From: Sarcophilus harrisii
Lineage: Eukaryota > Chordata > Mammalia > Dasyuromorphia > Dasyuridae
Length of the DNA stretch: 64,000 nt
Assembly (NCBI RefSeq): GCF_902635505.1
Contig: NC_045426.1
Span: forward strand, 543,462,818-543,526,817
Reading direction: 5' to 3'
This document shows, piece after piece, positions 15,301 through 24,124 of the stretch. A program made the position numbers and the translations under genes. A model generated the notes under the pieces. That model saw nothing but the letters and a program-made list of their open reading frames with translations, made no database searches and was not told the DNA's origin. How positions within the stretch are numbered: position 1 is the first letter of the stretch; each line of letters begins with the position of its first letter.

Positions 15301-17489
15301 TTCATTGCAAAAATGTTCCCCACAGGATAGGTGATACCATCGAGATGTATAACCATTTTTTGCACATCTAAAGAAGACAAGAATATTCATACAGTCATAA
15401 AATGAAATGAAAAAAAAAATTATCCAAGGCATCCACCCAGAACCTATTCTTTGATTAAGCAAACGATAAAGACTGATGGGAACATAGAACTGAAAGACTG
15501 ACATACTGTCACCATAGTAATGATGTTTCTGTAGTCTTATCCCATGCTGTTTCATTTCACATACAAAATGACTATTTCCATGAAATATCTTATCAATAAT
15601 CCTCAACCATTGATTTGTAATACAGGAATGTTTCTACAATTACCTCAAGTTATATTATGAAGTTTTCAACAACAAATTATTTCTAATAGAACTTACTTTA
15701 ATTCACTTTATTTTCAAAAGAAATATAGCAGTTTTGGGGTACAATGAAAAAATATGATAAAAGGCTGGAAATCATGGCTCTAGATTTACATTATATGTTG
15801 TATTTAGATAGACTAATTGAGGAGGCAGGGTCCAACTGAAAAACTGGCAAATGCAACTTAACCTCAATATTGGAAATCTGGCAGATATCTGCAAACTGCT
15901 TAAATGACAATATTGTAAGAGATTAAAAAAAAAAAAAGTTACCCAAAGATATTTTTTCCAACTTAAGGGGGGAAAAAAGTCTTTTAAACTCAATTTGGAC
16001 ACTAATTGCTTTTATTGTACTTTTAATATGATTTTCCTAAACGTTGAATTGAGATTTTTCTTTTAATTTGAGTAGATCTCGTTTGCCATCTAAGAGAGAA
16101 AATAACTTCAAGTGAATATATTTTCCTATGGACAAAAACATATTTTAAATAATTTGCATCAACAATATTATGTATGTGTATATATATGCATAATAATAAT
16201 AATAATAATAATAGGGAGTACTTAATGTTTGCAAAGAGTTTTACAAATATCTCTCATGATTCTCACAACCCTGGGAGTTAGATACTTATATTATTATCCT
16301 CATTTTACAGATGACTAAAGAAGACCATAGTTAAGTGACCAGTTAAGTTGGTCAGTCATTAGACAACATTTACTAGGTTTTTTGTACCAAATATCATGCC
16401 AAGAGATGAGTCACACAGCTAGTCAGTCACTCTAGACTCAACATACTATCTACTATGCCAGCTAGCTGCCTCTATTATACGTGTATAAGTATACTAATCA
16501 AACATAACTGAAAAATTGAGACATCTCAGAGTTTTCTTTCCACTCCATCAGCTCCAATTTTAATCTCTACAAATGCTATAGTTATTAAGTATGCTAGGAC
16601 CATCAGTGACATGTTCTATGGATAAAAACTTAGATGCATATGTGTCAGTTCACATGCATTCATATATAAATACAAGTTCTCTTGAAAAACTGGTGTTTCA
16701 AGATACAACTGCCCCAAGCAATCCCCTCACTGAACCAACTTGTCAAGACATTATCTAAGCAAACCTTTCAGCAGCACTTGAGAAGCAAACTGGACAAGTT
16801 GCTGTGCACCCAGCCTTTTCACATTTTCTATATTTCTTCTCAGATGAGGCATCATCATCATCATCTGGTACTACTTCTACCACTTTTTTCTTCACCTGCG
16901 GAGAAACCAGTAATATTAAGGTACAAAAGAATCATCAAGTATTATTAGGAAACAATAGCTGCTGACTGCTAACTCTTAATGGTTTGTGAAGTGCTTTCAT
17001 ACATAGTCTTGTTTGACCTATTTTGAAAGAAATATTTCTGAAAGACACTTTTGAAGTTAATGGTGATATAAATAAAAAATAGAACCTGTAGACTGGGGCT
17101 TTAGAATACACTTTTAATCACTGCTTTGAATAGTCATAAAGTAGTTGGTGTTTAGTTTTTTTATTGACTTCCTTGGAGGTGGGCTCATTGTTTTACTATC
17201 ATCATTTTGGAGTAGAAAACCCAGTTCGTGTACATTTTCCCTAAGGATCAGCTTAAAGTTTCCTTCACTCAGAGTAGCTCCACCTTTTGAGGACTGCAAA
17301 ACAAATTTTATAATTCTAAAGGAGGCAGAATTTGAGTGTTCACTATAATTATTTATTAAAGCCCCAAAGAGTACAAGACTAGAAATAATTGTTCAATACC
17401 TGCCTCCCGGAACTCCTCAAAGGAAGACTATCTGAAGACTGGTCAAATGAAGCTGCCTTTTTCTTTGCTCGAACCCTGAGGGTTGACAT
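657..17489 (-). CDS. KDM1B: KDM1B (LSD2, lysine demethylase 1B), partial: 12 coding exons, N-terminal ~507 residues
   Basis: Flavin-dependent nuclear demethylase that removes methyl groups from mono- and dimethylated histone H3 lysine 4; in mammals it acts in gene bodies and in setting maternal imprints in oocytes. Twelve exons were read by matching translations to the human protein and placing GT/AG sites: 17489-17400, 16895-16765, 15367-15278, 14788-14677, 14297-14181, 13501-13463, 8178-7983, 6366-6182, 4115-3939, 3357-3283, 2485-2348, 828-657. They sum to 1522 nt with all phases compatible. Domains in order: basic N-terminus (1-30), C4H2C2 zinc finger (~55-110), CW zinc finger (~138-195), SWIRM (~260-379), then the FAD-binding start of the amine-oxidase domain with GAGPSG (~387-392) and EAKDRIGGR. 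The C-terminal third, with the rest of the catalytic domain, lies beyond base 1. The gene is head-to-head with TPMT. No in-frame stop in any exon, so the visible part looks functional. Confidence 0.96.
829..2347. other. KDM1B intron between exons 12 and 11
   Basis: Holds a MIR-type SINE in plus orientation (~1440-1620, with AAGTCATTTGACTACTAAAG), one in minus orientation (~1700-1882), and a (TA)n/(TG)n/(CA)n microsatellite (1993-2048). Nothing else recognised. Confidence 0.6.
1993..2048. repeat. (TA)n(TG)n(CA)n microsatellite
   Basis: Alternating TA, then TG, then TA and CA runs; the TG and CA halves make it partly self-complementary. Confidence 0.9.
2348..2485 (-). CDS. KDM1B: KDM1B coding exon 11: FAD ribose-binding Glu and GGRVWD motif
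   Basis: 138 nt, phase 0/0. Reads [20 protein letters not shown] then [20 protein letters not shown] then ALMCEQ. The Glu after the Rossmann beta-strand and the GGR motif are those that contact FAD in the family. Donor GTGGGT; translation past the donor diverges at once, confirming the boundary. Confidence 0.96.
3283..3357 (-). CDS. KDM1B: KDM1B coding exon 10: FAD-binding dinucleotide motif
   Basis: 75 nt, phase 0/0. Reads [20 protein letters not shown] then NFGIK; GAGPSG is the GxGxxG nucleotide-binding loop of the amine-oxidase fold. The acceptor is TTAAG, preceded three bases upstream by 50 consecutive T on the coding strand. Confidence 0.96.
3361..3410. repeat. Homopolymer A50 (T50 on the KDM1B coding strand)
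   Basis: Fifty uninterrupted A residues three bases from the exon 10 acceptor dinucleotide, followed by GAAAG and further A-rich sequence to ~3440. Length may be inexact in the assembly. Confidence 0.9.
3755..3900 (-). repeat. MIR/THER1-type SINE
   Basis: Reverse-orientation MIR core: CTCATTTTACAGATGAAGAA followed by GTTAAGTGACT. Old and diverged. Confidence 0.65.
3939..4115 (-). CDS. KDM1B: KDM1B coding exon 9: second half of SWIRM
   Basis: 177 nt, phase 0/0. Reads [20 protein letters not shown] then [20 protein letters not shown] then [19 protein letters not shown]. The donor is GTAGGT. Conserved except near the C-terminal loop (SVSPDHH for human SVGADQY). Confidence 0.96.
4640..4760 (+). 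repeat. tRNA-headed marsupial SINE fragment
   Basis: Starts GGCAGGATGGCATAGTGGAT (A-box-like) and ends TTATGTGACCCTCAGTGCCT. The B box is decayed. Rest of the 2-kb intron 4116-6181: (AT)n at ~5293-5320 and otherwise no recognised element before 5985. Confidence 0.6.
5985..6135. repeat. Complex CA/TA/CATC microsatellite
   Basis: ACAC, ATATGTAT and CATCCATCCATC runs, about 45 nt from KDM1B exon 8. Explains the spurious open frames here. Confidence 0.85.
6182..6366 (-). CDS. KDM1B: KDM1B coding exon 8: first half of SWIRM
   Basis: 185 nt. Reads [20 protein letters not shown] then [20 protein letters not shown] then [21 protein letters not shown]. Only one residue of this segment (NQY for human NRY) differs. 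Acceptor CTCTTAG, donor GTAAGC. Confidence 0.96.
6430..6640 (+). repeat. Dispersed repeat, head segment (unclassified)
   Basis: Contains AAGCATCTACTATGTGTCAG then GTTACTGTAGATGCAAAAAT and ACTTACATTCTATCAGAGGA. The same order of words occurs at ~8695-8825, 9950-10100, 26330-26480 and 27483-27610. The rest of intron 6367-7982 shows nothing recognisable. Confidence 0.6.
7983..8178 (-). CDS. KDM1B: KDM1B coding exon 7: linker between CW finger and SWIRM
   Basis: 196 nt, phase 0 in and 1 out. Reads [20 protein letters not shown] then [20 protein letters not shown], almost identical to human. The following Ser/Ala-rich segment ([20 protein letters not shown]) is several residues shorter than the human one. 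Preceded by a 5.3-kb intron, the longest of the visible gene. Confidence 0.95.
8470..8640 (-). repeat. MIR-type SINE
   Basis: Reverse MIR-like order: TTTATAGATGAGTAAACTAA, then a decayed TGACTT block, then CCTGGTCCTCCGATTTC. Confidence 0.55.
8695..8825 (+). repeat. Dispersed repeat, head segment (unclassified)
   Basis: GCCAGGAACTGTGCTAAGTA, then ACTGTCCCTGCCTTAAAGGA and GCTCACATTCTGATG: same family as 27483-28060. Confidence 0.6.
8918..9588. repeat. Large inverted repeat, arms ~175 bp
   Basis: The left arm (~8918-9096) and right arm (~9413-9588) are reverse complements at roughly 94% by eye. Example: CCAATCCATCTTTAATGCTT (left) against AAGCATTAAAGATGGATTGG (right). The ~315-bp spacer is not repeated. 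The right arm abuts a MAR1-type SINE. I do not recognise the arm sequence as a known transposon end and see no clear target-site duplication. Confidence 0.85.
9589..9845 (-). repeat. MAR1-type SINE (tRNA-like head, RTE/Bov-B-like tail), near full length
   Basis: Read on the minus strand: GGGCAACTAGGTGG head, B-box-like GAGTTCAAATC, CAAGTCATTTC core, CCTCATCTGTAAAATGAGCT, then a tail with CCAGTATCTCTGCC resembling Bov-B/RTE-derived tails. Confidence 0.75.
9950..12110 (+). repeat. Long dispersed repeat of unknown class
   Basis: Purine-rich, non-coding in all frames. Words such as AGTTTGAGATGTCTACAAAA, GAAATCATCTGCATAGAAAA, GGAAGCTGATGAGATCATCA and ACGAAAACCCAGGGAAGAAA follow one another in an order I associate with a very common marsupial and monotreme repeat. 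The front part matches 27483-28060 and the middle matches ~26790-26960. Family name not known to me. Confidence 0.5.
12111..13462. other. KDM1B intron 6 (3' of the long repeat): no recognised element
   Basis: Contains A-runs at ~12323-12357 and 13165-13181 that may be old retroposon tails. I found no target-site duplications around them. Confidence 0.5.
13463..13501 (-). CDS. KDM1B: KDM1B coding exon 6 (39-nt micro-exon, last CW Cys)
   Basis: Thirteen codons, [13 protein letters not shown], between a CTTTTGTAG acceptor and a GTAAGT donor. Human has a similar segment ending SDHCSLPEDL. The single Cys is the fourth zinc ligand of the CW finger. Both flanking exons are in phase 0, so skipping it would keep the frame but remove a zinc ligand. 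Confidence 0.9.
14181..14297 (-). CDS. KDM1B: KDM1B coding exon 5: CW-type zinc finger
   Basis: 117 nt, phase 0/0. Reads [20 protein letters not shown] then [19 protein letters not shown]. The CW Cys ligands (VQC, PDC, RCG) and the KWRQL tryptophan are kept. Human has PECRKWRQL here. Confidence 0.95.
14677..14788 (-). CDS. KDM1B: KDM1B coding exon 4: linker into the CW zinc finger
   Basis: 112 nt; the first base completes the split Ser codon. Reads [20 protein letters not shown] then [17 protein letters not shown], against human HKDGYDKYTTWKKIWTSNGK and [17 protein letters not shown]. Donor GTAAGG. Confidence 0.95.
15278..15367 (-). CDS. KDM1B: KDM1B coding exon 3: core of the C4H2C2 zinc finger
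   Basis: 90 nt between acceptor AG (15369-15368) and donor GTATGT. Reads [20 protein letters not shown] then NECFDHYYR, identical to human over this segment. It carries the remaining Cys and His zinc ligands. Confidence 0.96.
16195..16480 (-). repeat. THER1/MIR-type SINE with a (TAA)n tail, interrupted
   Basis: Starts with (ATA)n, then CTCATTTTACAGATGACTAA, and ends CTATGCCAGCTAGCTGCCTC (head on the minus strand). About 70 bp of foreign sequence (~16340-16406) sits between the two halves of the core. Confidence 0.65.
16765..16895 (-). CDS. KDM1B: KDM1B coding exon 2: acidic linker and start of the C4H2C2 zinc finger
   Basis: 131 nt, phase 0 in and 2 out. Reads [20 protein letters not shown] then [20 protein letters not shown]; the second part is nearly identical to human. 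The five Asp codons are an uninterrupted (GAT)5 run at 16865-16851, where human has a mixed Asp/Glu stretch. The Cys residues are the first ligands of the N-terminal zinc finger. Confidence 0.95.
16851..16865 (-). repeat. (GAT)5 coding microsatellite in KDM1B exon 2
   Basis: Encodes Asp5 in the acidic linker before the zinc finger. Perfect trinucleotide runs of this kind vary in length between individuals. Confidence 0.85.
17114..17293 (-). other. Candidate alternative KDM1B exon
   Basis: Between coding exons 1 and 2, the minus strand has a good acceptor (TTTTGCAG just above 17293) followed by 59 open codons in the frame of exon 1 (phase 0), starting [20 protein letters not shown] and ending at a TAA at 17116-17114. 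Used as a terminal exon it would give a short protein of about 89 residues with no zinc finger. I do not recognise the peptide and no phase-0 donor of good strength is visible, so this may be chance. Confidence 0.25.
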
Positions 17490-17502
17490 CTTATCACAGA
17501 GT
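17400..17502 (-). CDS. KDM1B: KDM1B first coding exon (start codon at 17489-17487)
   Basis: Encodes residues 1-30, beginning [20 protein letters not shown] and ending SSGRQ, against human MATPRGRTKKKASFDHSPDS...SSGRQ. The acceptor AG is at 17504-17503, leaving 13 nt of 5' UTR in this exon. The donor GT lies just below 17400. The only ATG giving the conserved N-terminus is 17489-17487. The lysine-rich stretch is probably a nuclear localisation signal (inference). Confidence 0.93.
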
Positions 17503-17819
17503 CTGCCAAACAGTTAAGTGTTAAAATATTAATAACTAGATACCCTCTTAGCCCTTGAAAAAAAATAGCACACGTACATTTATAATATATGCAAGTAAAC
17601 AATAGATTCAACTCATTAGGAGTAGTCAAACCAGCTAACTGTTGGTTAACTCCAACAAACAGAAGAAACCATAAGTGTAGAGTTTGGTTTGGTTTTTCAA
17701 GAAATACTTTCCATTCTTTTACTTCCTCATCCTCTAGCAGTTGCTGTATGTCAATCTTTTAGCATGTTAAAATAAAGGTGAATTTATTGACATTTATTAG
17801 GTGTACCTTGGAAATAATA

Positions 17820-18060
17820 TGAGCTAGATGGTCCAGTAAAAATATCGAACATGGAATCAGGAAAACCTGAAACCAAATTCTGCTGAAAACACCAGCTAGA
17901 TGATACTGGACAAATCATCCAATCTTTCTCAACCTCTTTCTTCATGTGTAAAATAGAAAAATATTGGTGCCTACCTCACAAGGTTGTGGTGGAGAATCAT
18001 CAAATAAGATGTACAGTGCTTTTTCAAACTTCAAATGCTAAACAAATGCTATGATTATAA
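17820..18060 (+). repeat. THER1/MIR-type SINE
   Basis: Head GAGCTAGATGGTCCAGT, then a decayed core, ending CCTCACAAGGTTGTGGTGGA and AAATGCTAAACAAATGCTAT, the usual 3' end of this family. Confidence 0.7.
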
Positions 18061-18114
18061 AAATCTTTGACTCAGTTACTGCTAAAGGCAGATAGACCAG
18101 TTATTCTGTAGGAT

Positions 18115-18116
<2 letters not shown>

Positions 18117-18170
<54 letters not shown>

Positions 18171-18360
18171 TATATATATTTTTTTTTAAGCTAGAACAAA
18201 TCTTGGAGATCTTCTGATCCAACATTATCAAGAAGCCATTGAAGTTCTAAGAGTTTAAGGGACTCATCCAAGGTTACACATGCAATTTAAGTAGCAGAAC
18301 TAGGATTTGAACCCAGGTCCTCTGATTACAAATGCCATGACATCATGGCCATCTCACAGG
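18117..18360. repeat. (AT)n microsatellite followed by a minus-strand MIR-type SINE
   Basis: Near-perfect (AT)n from 18117 to ~18179 and a T run. Then 18195-18360 in reverse order: GGTTACACATGCAATTTAAG and GATTTGAACCCAGGTCCTCT. Confidence 0.8.
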
Positions 18361-20286
18361 AAACTTTATTCATGCTCTCAAAGAGGCTCAATTATGTAGA
18401 AGGTTAAACAAAACTTCGATCCAATACATGCAAGAAAAACTGAAATGAACTACAAAAGATTGAAAAGCTAACCAGTCAAAATTATTAGATGTTTCTTGGC
18501 CTTTTTTCTGGGTGTCTATGTATTAAAAAATACACAGAAGAACCCAAAATAAAAAAGACCTAGGGTAATAAAGTGGAAGGGGAGGAGAGAAGTTCAAGTT
18601 GGGGAAGGGGGAGGTAGAATACAGTAAACAACTAGTATAATCTGTACCAATTTAGTGGATTGTTTTGAAGAAGATACAATGTATTTACATTTATTTGCCT
18701 CTAATGACCCTTTTAAAAAAGGATTATTTTCTATCAGAGATGGTTGAAATAGACTATATTGACACATACTATCCTTCCTCTCCTTCTCTCCTTTTCCCCC
18801 TCTTCACCCATAGACTTTGTCATCCACAAAGCTAATAAAAGACTTCTTAGTCAATTACTTTTGGCTACTGAGATTAGTTTCCCTGTAATCTATCTTATTC
18901 TCTGTTCAAGTTTATTTAAAATGTCCTAAATTAGTTATAATATAAAGGCCCCACAACCTGGTTTTTTCATTAGCTTTTCCTGACAAACAATAACTTTTTA
19001 AACAGCACTTGCCTAGTTTAAAAAGCTATCTCAAATCATGAAGCAAATAGTACTGGGAATATTTTTCATTAGTGTATCATCAGCTTTCATCATCAAGGCT
19101 TTAGATTTCACCTACATACTTGGTAGATATTTTATAAAATGCCTAAAGTTTTCTAAAATTGAACATTTCTTCCTACATTTTTCAAAGCATCTATTACGTA
19201 ATTAGTGCTTTTTGTTACAACATTGTTAACTGGTTAATAATTATAGATGTGAAGGAAGTTTCCAGATTCCACTTAGAAATACCATCTTTAAAACACAACT
19301 TGATTCAAAGATAGTAAAGAGGATTAGTCTTTTATGTAAATGCAAAATTCCAAAAAACTCAGTAGAAAACAATTATGAACTTACTGTGTAACATAAGAGC
19401 AAACACATTAACAGTCTAAGTGTAAGAAAAACATACTGTGCAAGAAAAAGGGCTTAGGAACAGAAACTGAAACCTGCATCAATTCAGCCAACCTTTACTA
19501 TCAATCCACCTGGGAGGATTCAACCATTGACACAACAAAGCACAAACATCAAGAATTTTCAGTTAAGCCTTCCACTGCCATTTTTGTTCATCTTTCTAGG
19601 AATATACTTTTTAATTCCATAAGCAATAACAAATTCCTATTCCCATTTTTCCTGTTTAAACAGACTCTGAAAAAAGTCATGAAAACCATTGGTTGAATCA
19701 GGTTTGTCTTCAAAAATGTCACACTAGTTTTGCAGTTTCCAATCTCAATTTATCTCCACATAAGTGCATAAATATTTATGTGTATATACATAAGCATATA
19801 TTAATTTTCCCTACCCCCTTTTCTAATTTTTTGTACTTATTTTAATTTTTCTATCAATGTTGAATTTTTAGATTTTTAAATGATGGAAAGGGAAAAAAAA
19901 CATACTTTATGCAAAGTTATGAAACTACAGCTTGAGTCTTCTATCATAATTCAAGATTTACTTATGGGATACTTAAAAGAAATAATTTAGTTGAGAATTT
20001 TAGAAATTGAGCTTACACCTTTAAAAAACATTTTATTAATATAATATTCTTTATATTTGATATGAATTTTCTTATTTTATGATTAAACTCAATTTTGCTA
20101 AATGTTAAAAAAAAAAAAAAAAGGGAAAAAAAAAGTTCCCCTCCCCTTCCTCCTCCAGGGAATAGATATTTTTTTTCTTTCCAAAGCTGCAGACCTTAGG
20201 GGATAGAACCTATAAAAATATCAACCAAAAGGGAGCCATCTGTGCTTACAAGTTATATACTACACAGACTAAAGAGACTACTTGTT
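18361..20286. other. KDM1B intron 1: no recognised element
   Basis: AT-rich with short A runs (~20107-20122). No exon, SINE or LINE that I can support. Confidence 0.5.
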
Positions 20287-20318
20287 GGGGGGGGGGAGGG
20301 GGGAAGTTAACTGGGGGG
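20287..20318 (+). other. G-rich tract, potential G-quadruplex
   Basis: G10-A-G6, then a short spacer and G6, about 1 kb on the KDM1B side of the CpG island. Meets the four-run G3+ pattern if the long run supplies two. Confidence 0.5.
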
Positions 20319-21271
20319 AAAAAAGTTGTTTATCTCAGAAATAATTAACTATAGATCTGACCACTCATATGTGATACCCCAAAAAGACCAATACCTAGAG
20401 GTCTTACGGAAAAAATGGCAGTGTGGTACTAAATTTCACTGTCCCATAATAAGAAAATTTCAAGAAAGACAAATGTAGCTCCTATGAGTCTAAGTTCCTG
20501 CTACTAATAAGGATTTTCAGTGGTTACCAACTTTTCCTTACATGAAATACCTGGTAATTCCTCCAAATAGTTTCCAAGGTTTCTTCCATTTTTGTCCTCT
20601 AGTAACACACTTTCACAAACAAAATATATCACTACCTTCCAGCAGTTGTCAAGGTGGAGTTTCATTTTCTAATATTGGTGATGGGCTCCAAGGAAGCCAT
20701 GCATTTTTCTTCTCTAGTGATTAAGTCACCCTTTTTGCAAGACAGCTGAACTAAGCAGTATATCTGTGGAGTGTAACCTGTTAGTGCAGATGGCTCAACA
20801 CCAACTTTCTACAGCTGGGCCTTCTTCCTTCCTCTTATGCTTGACAGCTGAGTAACAGCCACTATGGTCTGCCCGCCCTCACCTTCTATTTCTTTAAGAC
20901 GAGTTACCCCAGCAACCTTCCTAAGTATGTCCTAAGAAAGTGTCCAGCGCGGGGGCTACCCTTTCTGCAGGATGACTGGTTTCTAGGAGATCATCTTATT
21001 AACTTGGGCAGCGCCAGAAAAACCGTTTTCTATTTTATTTTGCATCTCCCAAGGCTCTAGGAAAGCCCTTCCTCCCGCAGCAGACCACCCCCGAGTGACA
21101 GAGCTCTGACAGCAGCAATGAAAACACGAAGAACTCGTCATCCCCCGTGCAAATAAGCAAAAGCAACAGCAGTGTCTCTTAGCAAACTGGTTTTTCATCC
21201 TCTATTTCTCTCTCTCCCTCCCTTTCTCTCCGGGGCAGGGATACAAGGGACAAAATCGCTTTGCTTCTCAC

Positions 21272-21340
21272 CTTTGCACCGAATTGGTGCGGAGAGTCGT
21301 AGTGAGTAGCAGCAGCTGCAAGAAAAAGGAAGGGCTGTAA
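21272..21340 (-). other. KDM1B: Probable KDM1B 5' UTR exon (left end defined by a splice donor)
   Basis: On the minus strand, GTGCAAAG is followed by GTGAGAAG, a strong donor, at the edge of the CpG island. A non-coding first exon ending at 21272 and spliced to 17502 would match the human arrangement. The transcription start is not visible, so the upper end is arbitrary. Confidence 0.4.
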
Positions 21341-21899
21341 GGGATGGGGCAAGAGCAACACTACGACCAGCCGGGGGATTGCCTCTTTCCAAATTCGTCC
21401 TCACCCCACAATCGCGGTTTGGAGCTCGTGCCGAAGAGAGCACCCCGCACCGCACCCCACCACACCCTACGCCACCCCCACGCCCCTTTAGAGCCCCCGG
21501 ACCTCACTGGGGTCCCCTCCAGGACCTTCCCACTTCCCACCCTGATTCTCCTGGGTGGGAGAAATTGCAAAGGAGGAACCGGGGGGCCTGCACCCCAGCC
21601 CAGCCGCTTTGTGCGAGCGCTGTCACCCGAAGTCACCCACCGCCCCCGCTCTAGCGCAGCCGCTCGCCTCCAACCTCTGAGTGCCAGCAAGAAGGCGGGC
21701 GCGGCTTTTAGCCCCCAGAAACCTGCCGGGAACAGCGCGCTGCGCGCAGGGGACCGGACAATCCGCGCAGGGAGCGAGGCGCAGCCTGCGCTCAGCCGCC
21801 GGCCGCCGCGGCGCCGCTGCTTCCGCCCCTGTCACGCCGTGACCCGGCGGGGGAGGAGCTGGGGAGGGGCTCGGGACCCGCCTCCGCCCCGGCCGCCCC

Positions 21900-22059
21900 G
21901 CCCCGGCTATTTCCGCCGGCGCAGCTTAGACCCAGAAAGAAGGGGAGGGAAGAGAGGCGGGGTCTGCTGCGGAGAGGGTGGGCCCCTCTCCGCAGCAGTG
22001 GCTAGGGGACTGACCCGTTTGCCCACGGACCCCAGACGGAGACCCTGGAGGGGATGCCA
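21900..22059 (+). other. TPMT: Probable TPMT non-coding first exon
   Basis: Human TPMT begins with non-coding exons in the CpG island. Here a donor (CCA followed by GTGAGTGC) at 22060 lies at the island's right side and would end such an exon. The start is not defined by sequence. The exon would contain the hairpin at 21964-21998. Confidence 0.4.
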
Positions 22060-22179
22060 GTGAGTGCAGGTGTCCAGCTCGCTTAGGCGTGCAGGAGAAG
22101 CGCAGGTGACCTTGTGAAAGCGTGAGTGACTCCCATCTTTAACCCCCCATAGCTTGGGAGACCTTGGAGGTCGTAGACT

Positions 22180-23512
22180 AGTGCCATGTTTTTACTAACG
22201 AGGAAACTGAGACCCAGAGAAGTGACACCAAATCCAGCGCTCTTGGCACCGCCCCACTCTGTCAGAGGCGGAGTGGAACCTAATCTCACCCTTTGCCTAA
22301 GAACTATGGTTGTTGAAGAAGCTGAGAGCCACGTGTGATGTGCCATATACCACCCACCCCCTCCGACCCACTCATTAACCCAGGAGTGTGTTAGACTTTA
22401 TAAATTTTCAGAGGCAAAAATGACCTGGGTTTTTGCAGCATTCGTCCCAGTCTAGATATTTTCGTGTAAACTAGGGAGAGAAAAAAAAAATGTGAAACCC
22501 TCAACTTAACCTTCACCTTTAAACTTTGATCGAAGAAAACTGTTACTTAAGTTAATTATTACTCCTTAAAAACAGAAGGTAAGAATAGGCGCTGAAAGAA
22601 ATATTTAAGTACCGCAGGGAACAAGTAAAACTTGTATGCACTGTGTGAAGAGCACCCCAGCCCCCAAGGTACTGATACGGAGATGTAACAACAAAGTGTT
22701 TAAGTGTTACTGTTACTGTAGATGTGTAATAGTTACTTTATATTTTTATAGCTGATTATAATAGTTCATCGATCCCATGAACCACTTTTTTATGGTACTG
22801 CTTTAAAAGAATGGGAGGGAATAAACATTTATTTAGAATATTAAGCCTCATTTATCATCCCAACAACCCTGTGAGATATATACTGTTATTATCCTCATTC
22901 GACAGTTGAGGAAACTGAGGCGAACGGAATAAACACTGCAGGTTCGAGATAGGATTCGAATTAGGATTTTTTTTATTTTTTGTCTTTCTGATTCTAGAGG
23001 CCTAGGACTCTAACCTTTGAACTAGGATTGCCTGGAAGTCCCTAAGTAGGAAATGAATCATTTGAGCAACACCCTAAAGGCATTTCGTGGGGGAGGGTTC
23101 GTAGTAGATTGTTTGCTGCTTCTCACAGTTTTGGTTTAGAACCTGAAATTTAAACTTTGATTCTTAAAGGCGTGAAAATCAGGTTTGTTTGGGTTTTTTT
23201 TGGAGGGGGTGTGTTTTGTTTTTGAGGAAATCCCCAGTGGAAGCTTCCACTGAACCTCCTTTTTCTTCGATTTGGAATTGAATATTGCAAAAGTATATAA
23301 TGCAAGAGCTCTTTTTAACTGGACATAGATGAAAATGTTAGACTTTCTTTTTTAAAATAAAAGCAGTTGGTAAATGAGAAAAAGAAGAGAGTTTTGGAGT
23401 CAGAGTATGGGCAAATCATTTCTTTGGGCCTCAGTTTCCTCTTAATTTAAATGAGGGAGTTGGACAAGGTGATTTGTACGTTCACAACTAGCTCTAAGTT
23501 TGTGATCCAATA
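22180..23512. repeat. MIR-type SINE fragments in TPMT intron 1
   Basis: 22190-22270 (minus; ACGAGGAAACTGAGACCCAG), 22805-23040 (minus; CTCATTCGACAGTTGAGGAA and a (T)n run), and 23395-23512 (plus; GGGCCTCAGTTTCCTCTTAA). All are diverged. 23513-24120 shows nothing recognisable. Confidence 0.6.
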
Positions 23513-24124
23513 ATTAGATTGTGTCATGGGAAAAGTTCTATAAGATCTGAAATTCTTTGTACAGTTAACTCAGTTTGCAGGAGAATCTCAAAACCACTGC
23601 TATATTGCTTCTAATTTCTGATGAGAGGCTCTTAATCCTTATTAAGGCTACTAACGCCCAAATCTTTCTACAGAAATTTCTTTTACTTGAGGCTTGTCAT
23701 TGTTAAAAGTGCTAAATCACTGATGCATAATTGTATTTAAAATGCTAGTCTTTGGAAGTTGTACCCCAATTCCTCTATATTTGTTTTATTAATGAACTGA
23801 GAAGTCTTAGTTGTAGATCAAAATTACTGTATACTGTACTTGTATAAAATGTGATTACCTGCCACAAAGAGAATTGTAGTTTTCTTGAAGCATTGAAAAA
23901 CTTATTAGTACCTGAACAAATTATCATTTTTTTTTATTTTTTGGCAACTAAAGATATATTTTTGCCTTCTGGAATAATGGGTACATTGATTTAAGAGAAT
24001 CAGGTGTGTGAAATCTAAATTTACAAAGATATAAATGAAGATGTATTCAATTTATATTACAAATGCATACACTCTAAATAGTAAGCTTCTCCAGTATATT
24101 TAAAATAGGATTTGGTGTATTTAT

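Larger units (their letters stand above)
13502..16194. other. KDM1B introns around exons 3-5: mostly unique sequence
   Basis: Short introns of 0.4-1.4 kb with ordinary GT-AG ends and no clear transposon copies. Short ORFs here extend from real exons. Confidence 0.5.
21270..22110. promoter_or_regulatory. CpG island, shared bidirectional promoter of KDM1B (-) and TPMT (+)
   Basis: The only long GC-rich, CpG-dense stretch in the first 50 kb, lying between two divergent genes that also share a promoter region in human. There is no TATA box. Visible elements: a GC-box cluster (CCGCCCCGCCCC at ~21893-21906), a near-palindrome GTCACGCCGTGAC at 21831-21843, alternating CpG clusters around 21735-21750, and a 15-bp hairpin at 21964-21998. 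Factor assignments are inference. Confidence 0.85.

Noticed and set aside
21623-21835. Minus-strand frames as KDM1B N-terminal extension
   Set aside because: They are not continuous with the 17502 exon, whose own ATG gives the conserved N-terminus.
21344-22063. 239-codon open frame (plus) and several other overlapping frames in the CpG island
   Set aside because: Low-complexity Pro/Arg-rich translation, open frames on both strands, as expected from GC-rich DNA with few stops. It lies on the promoter of two known genes.
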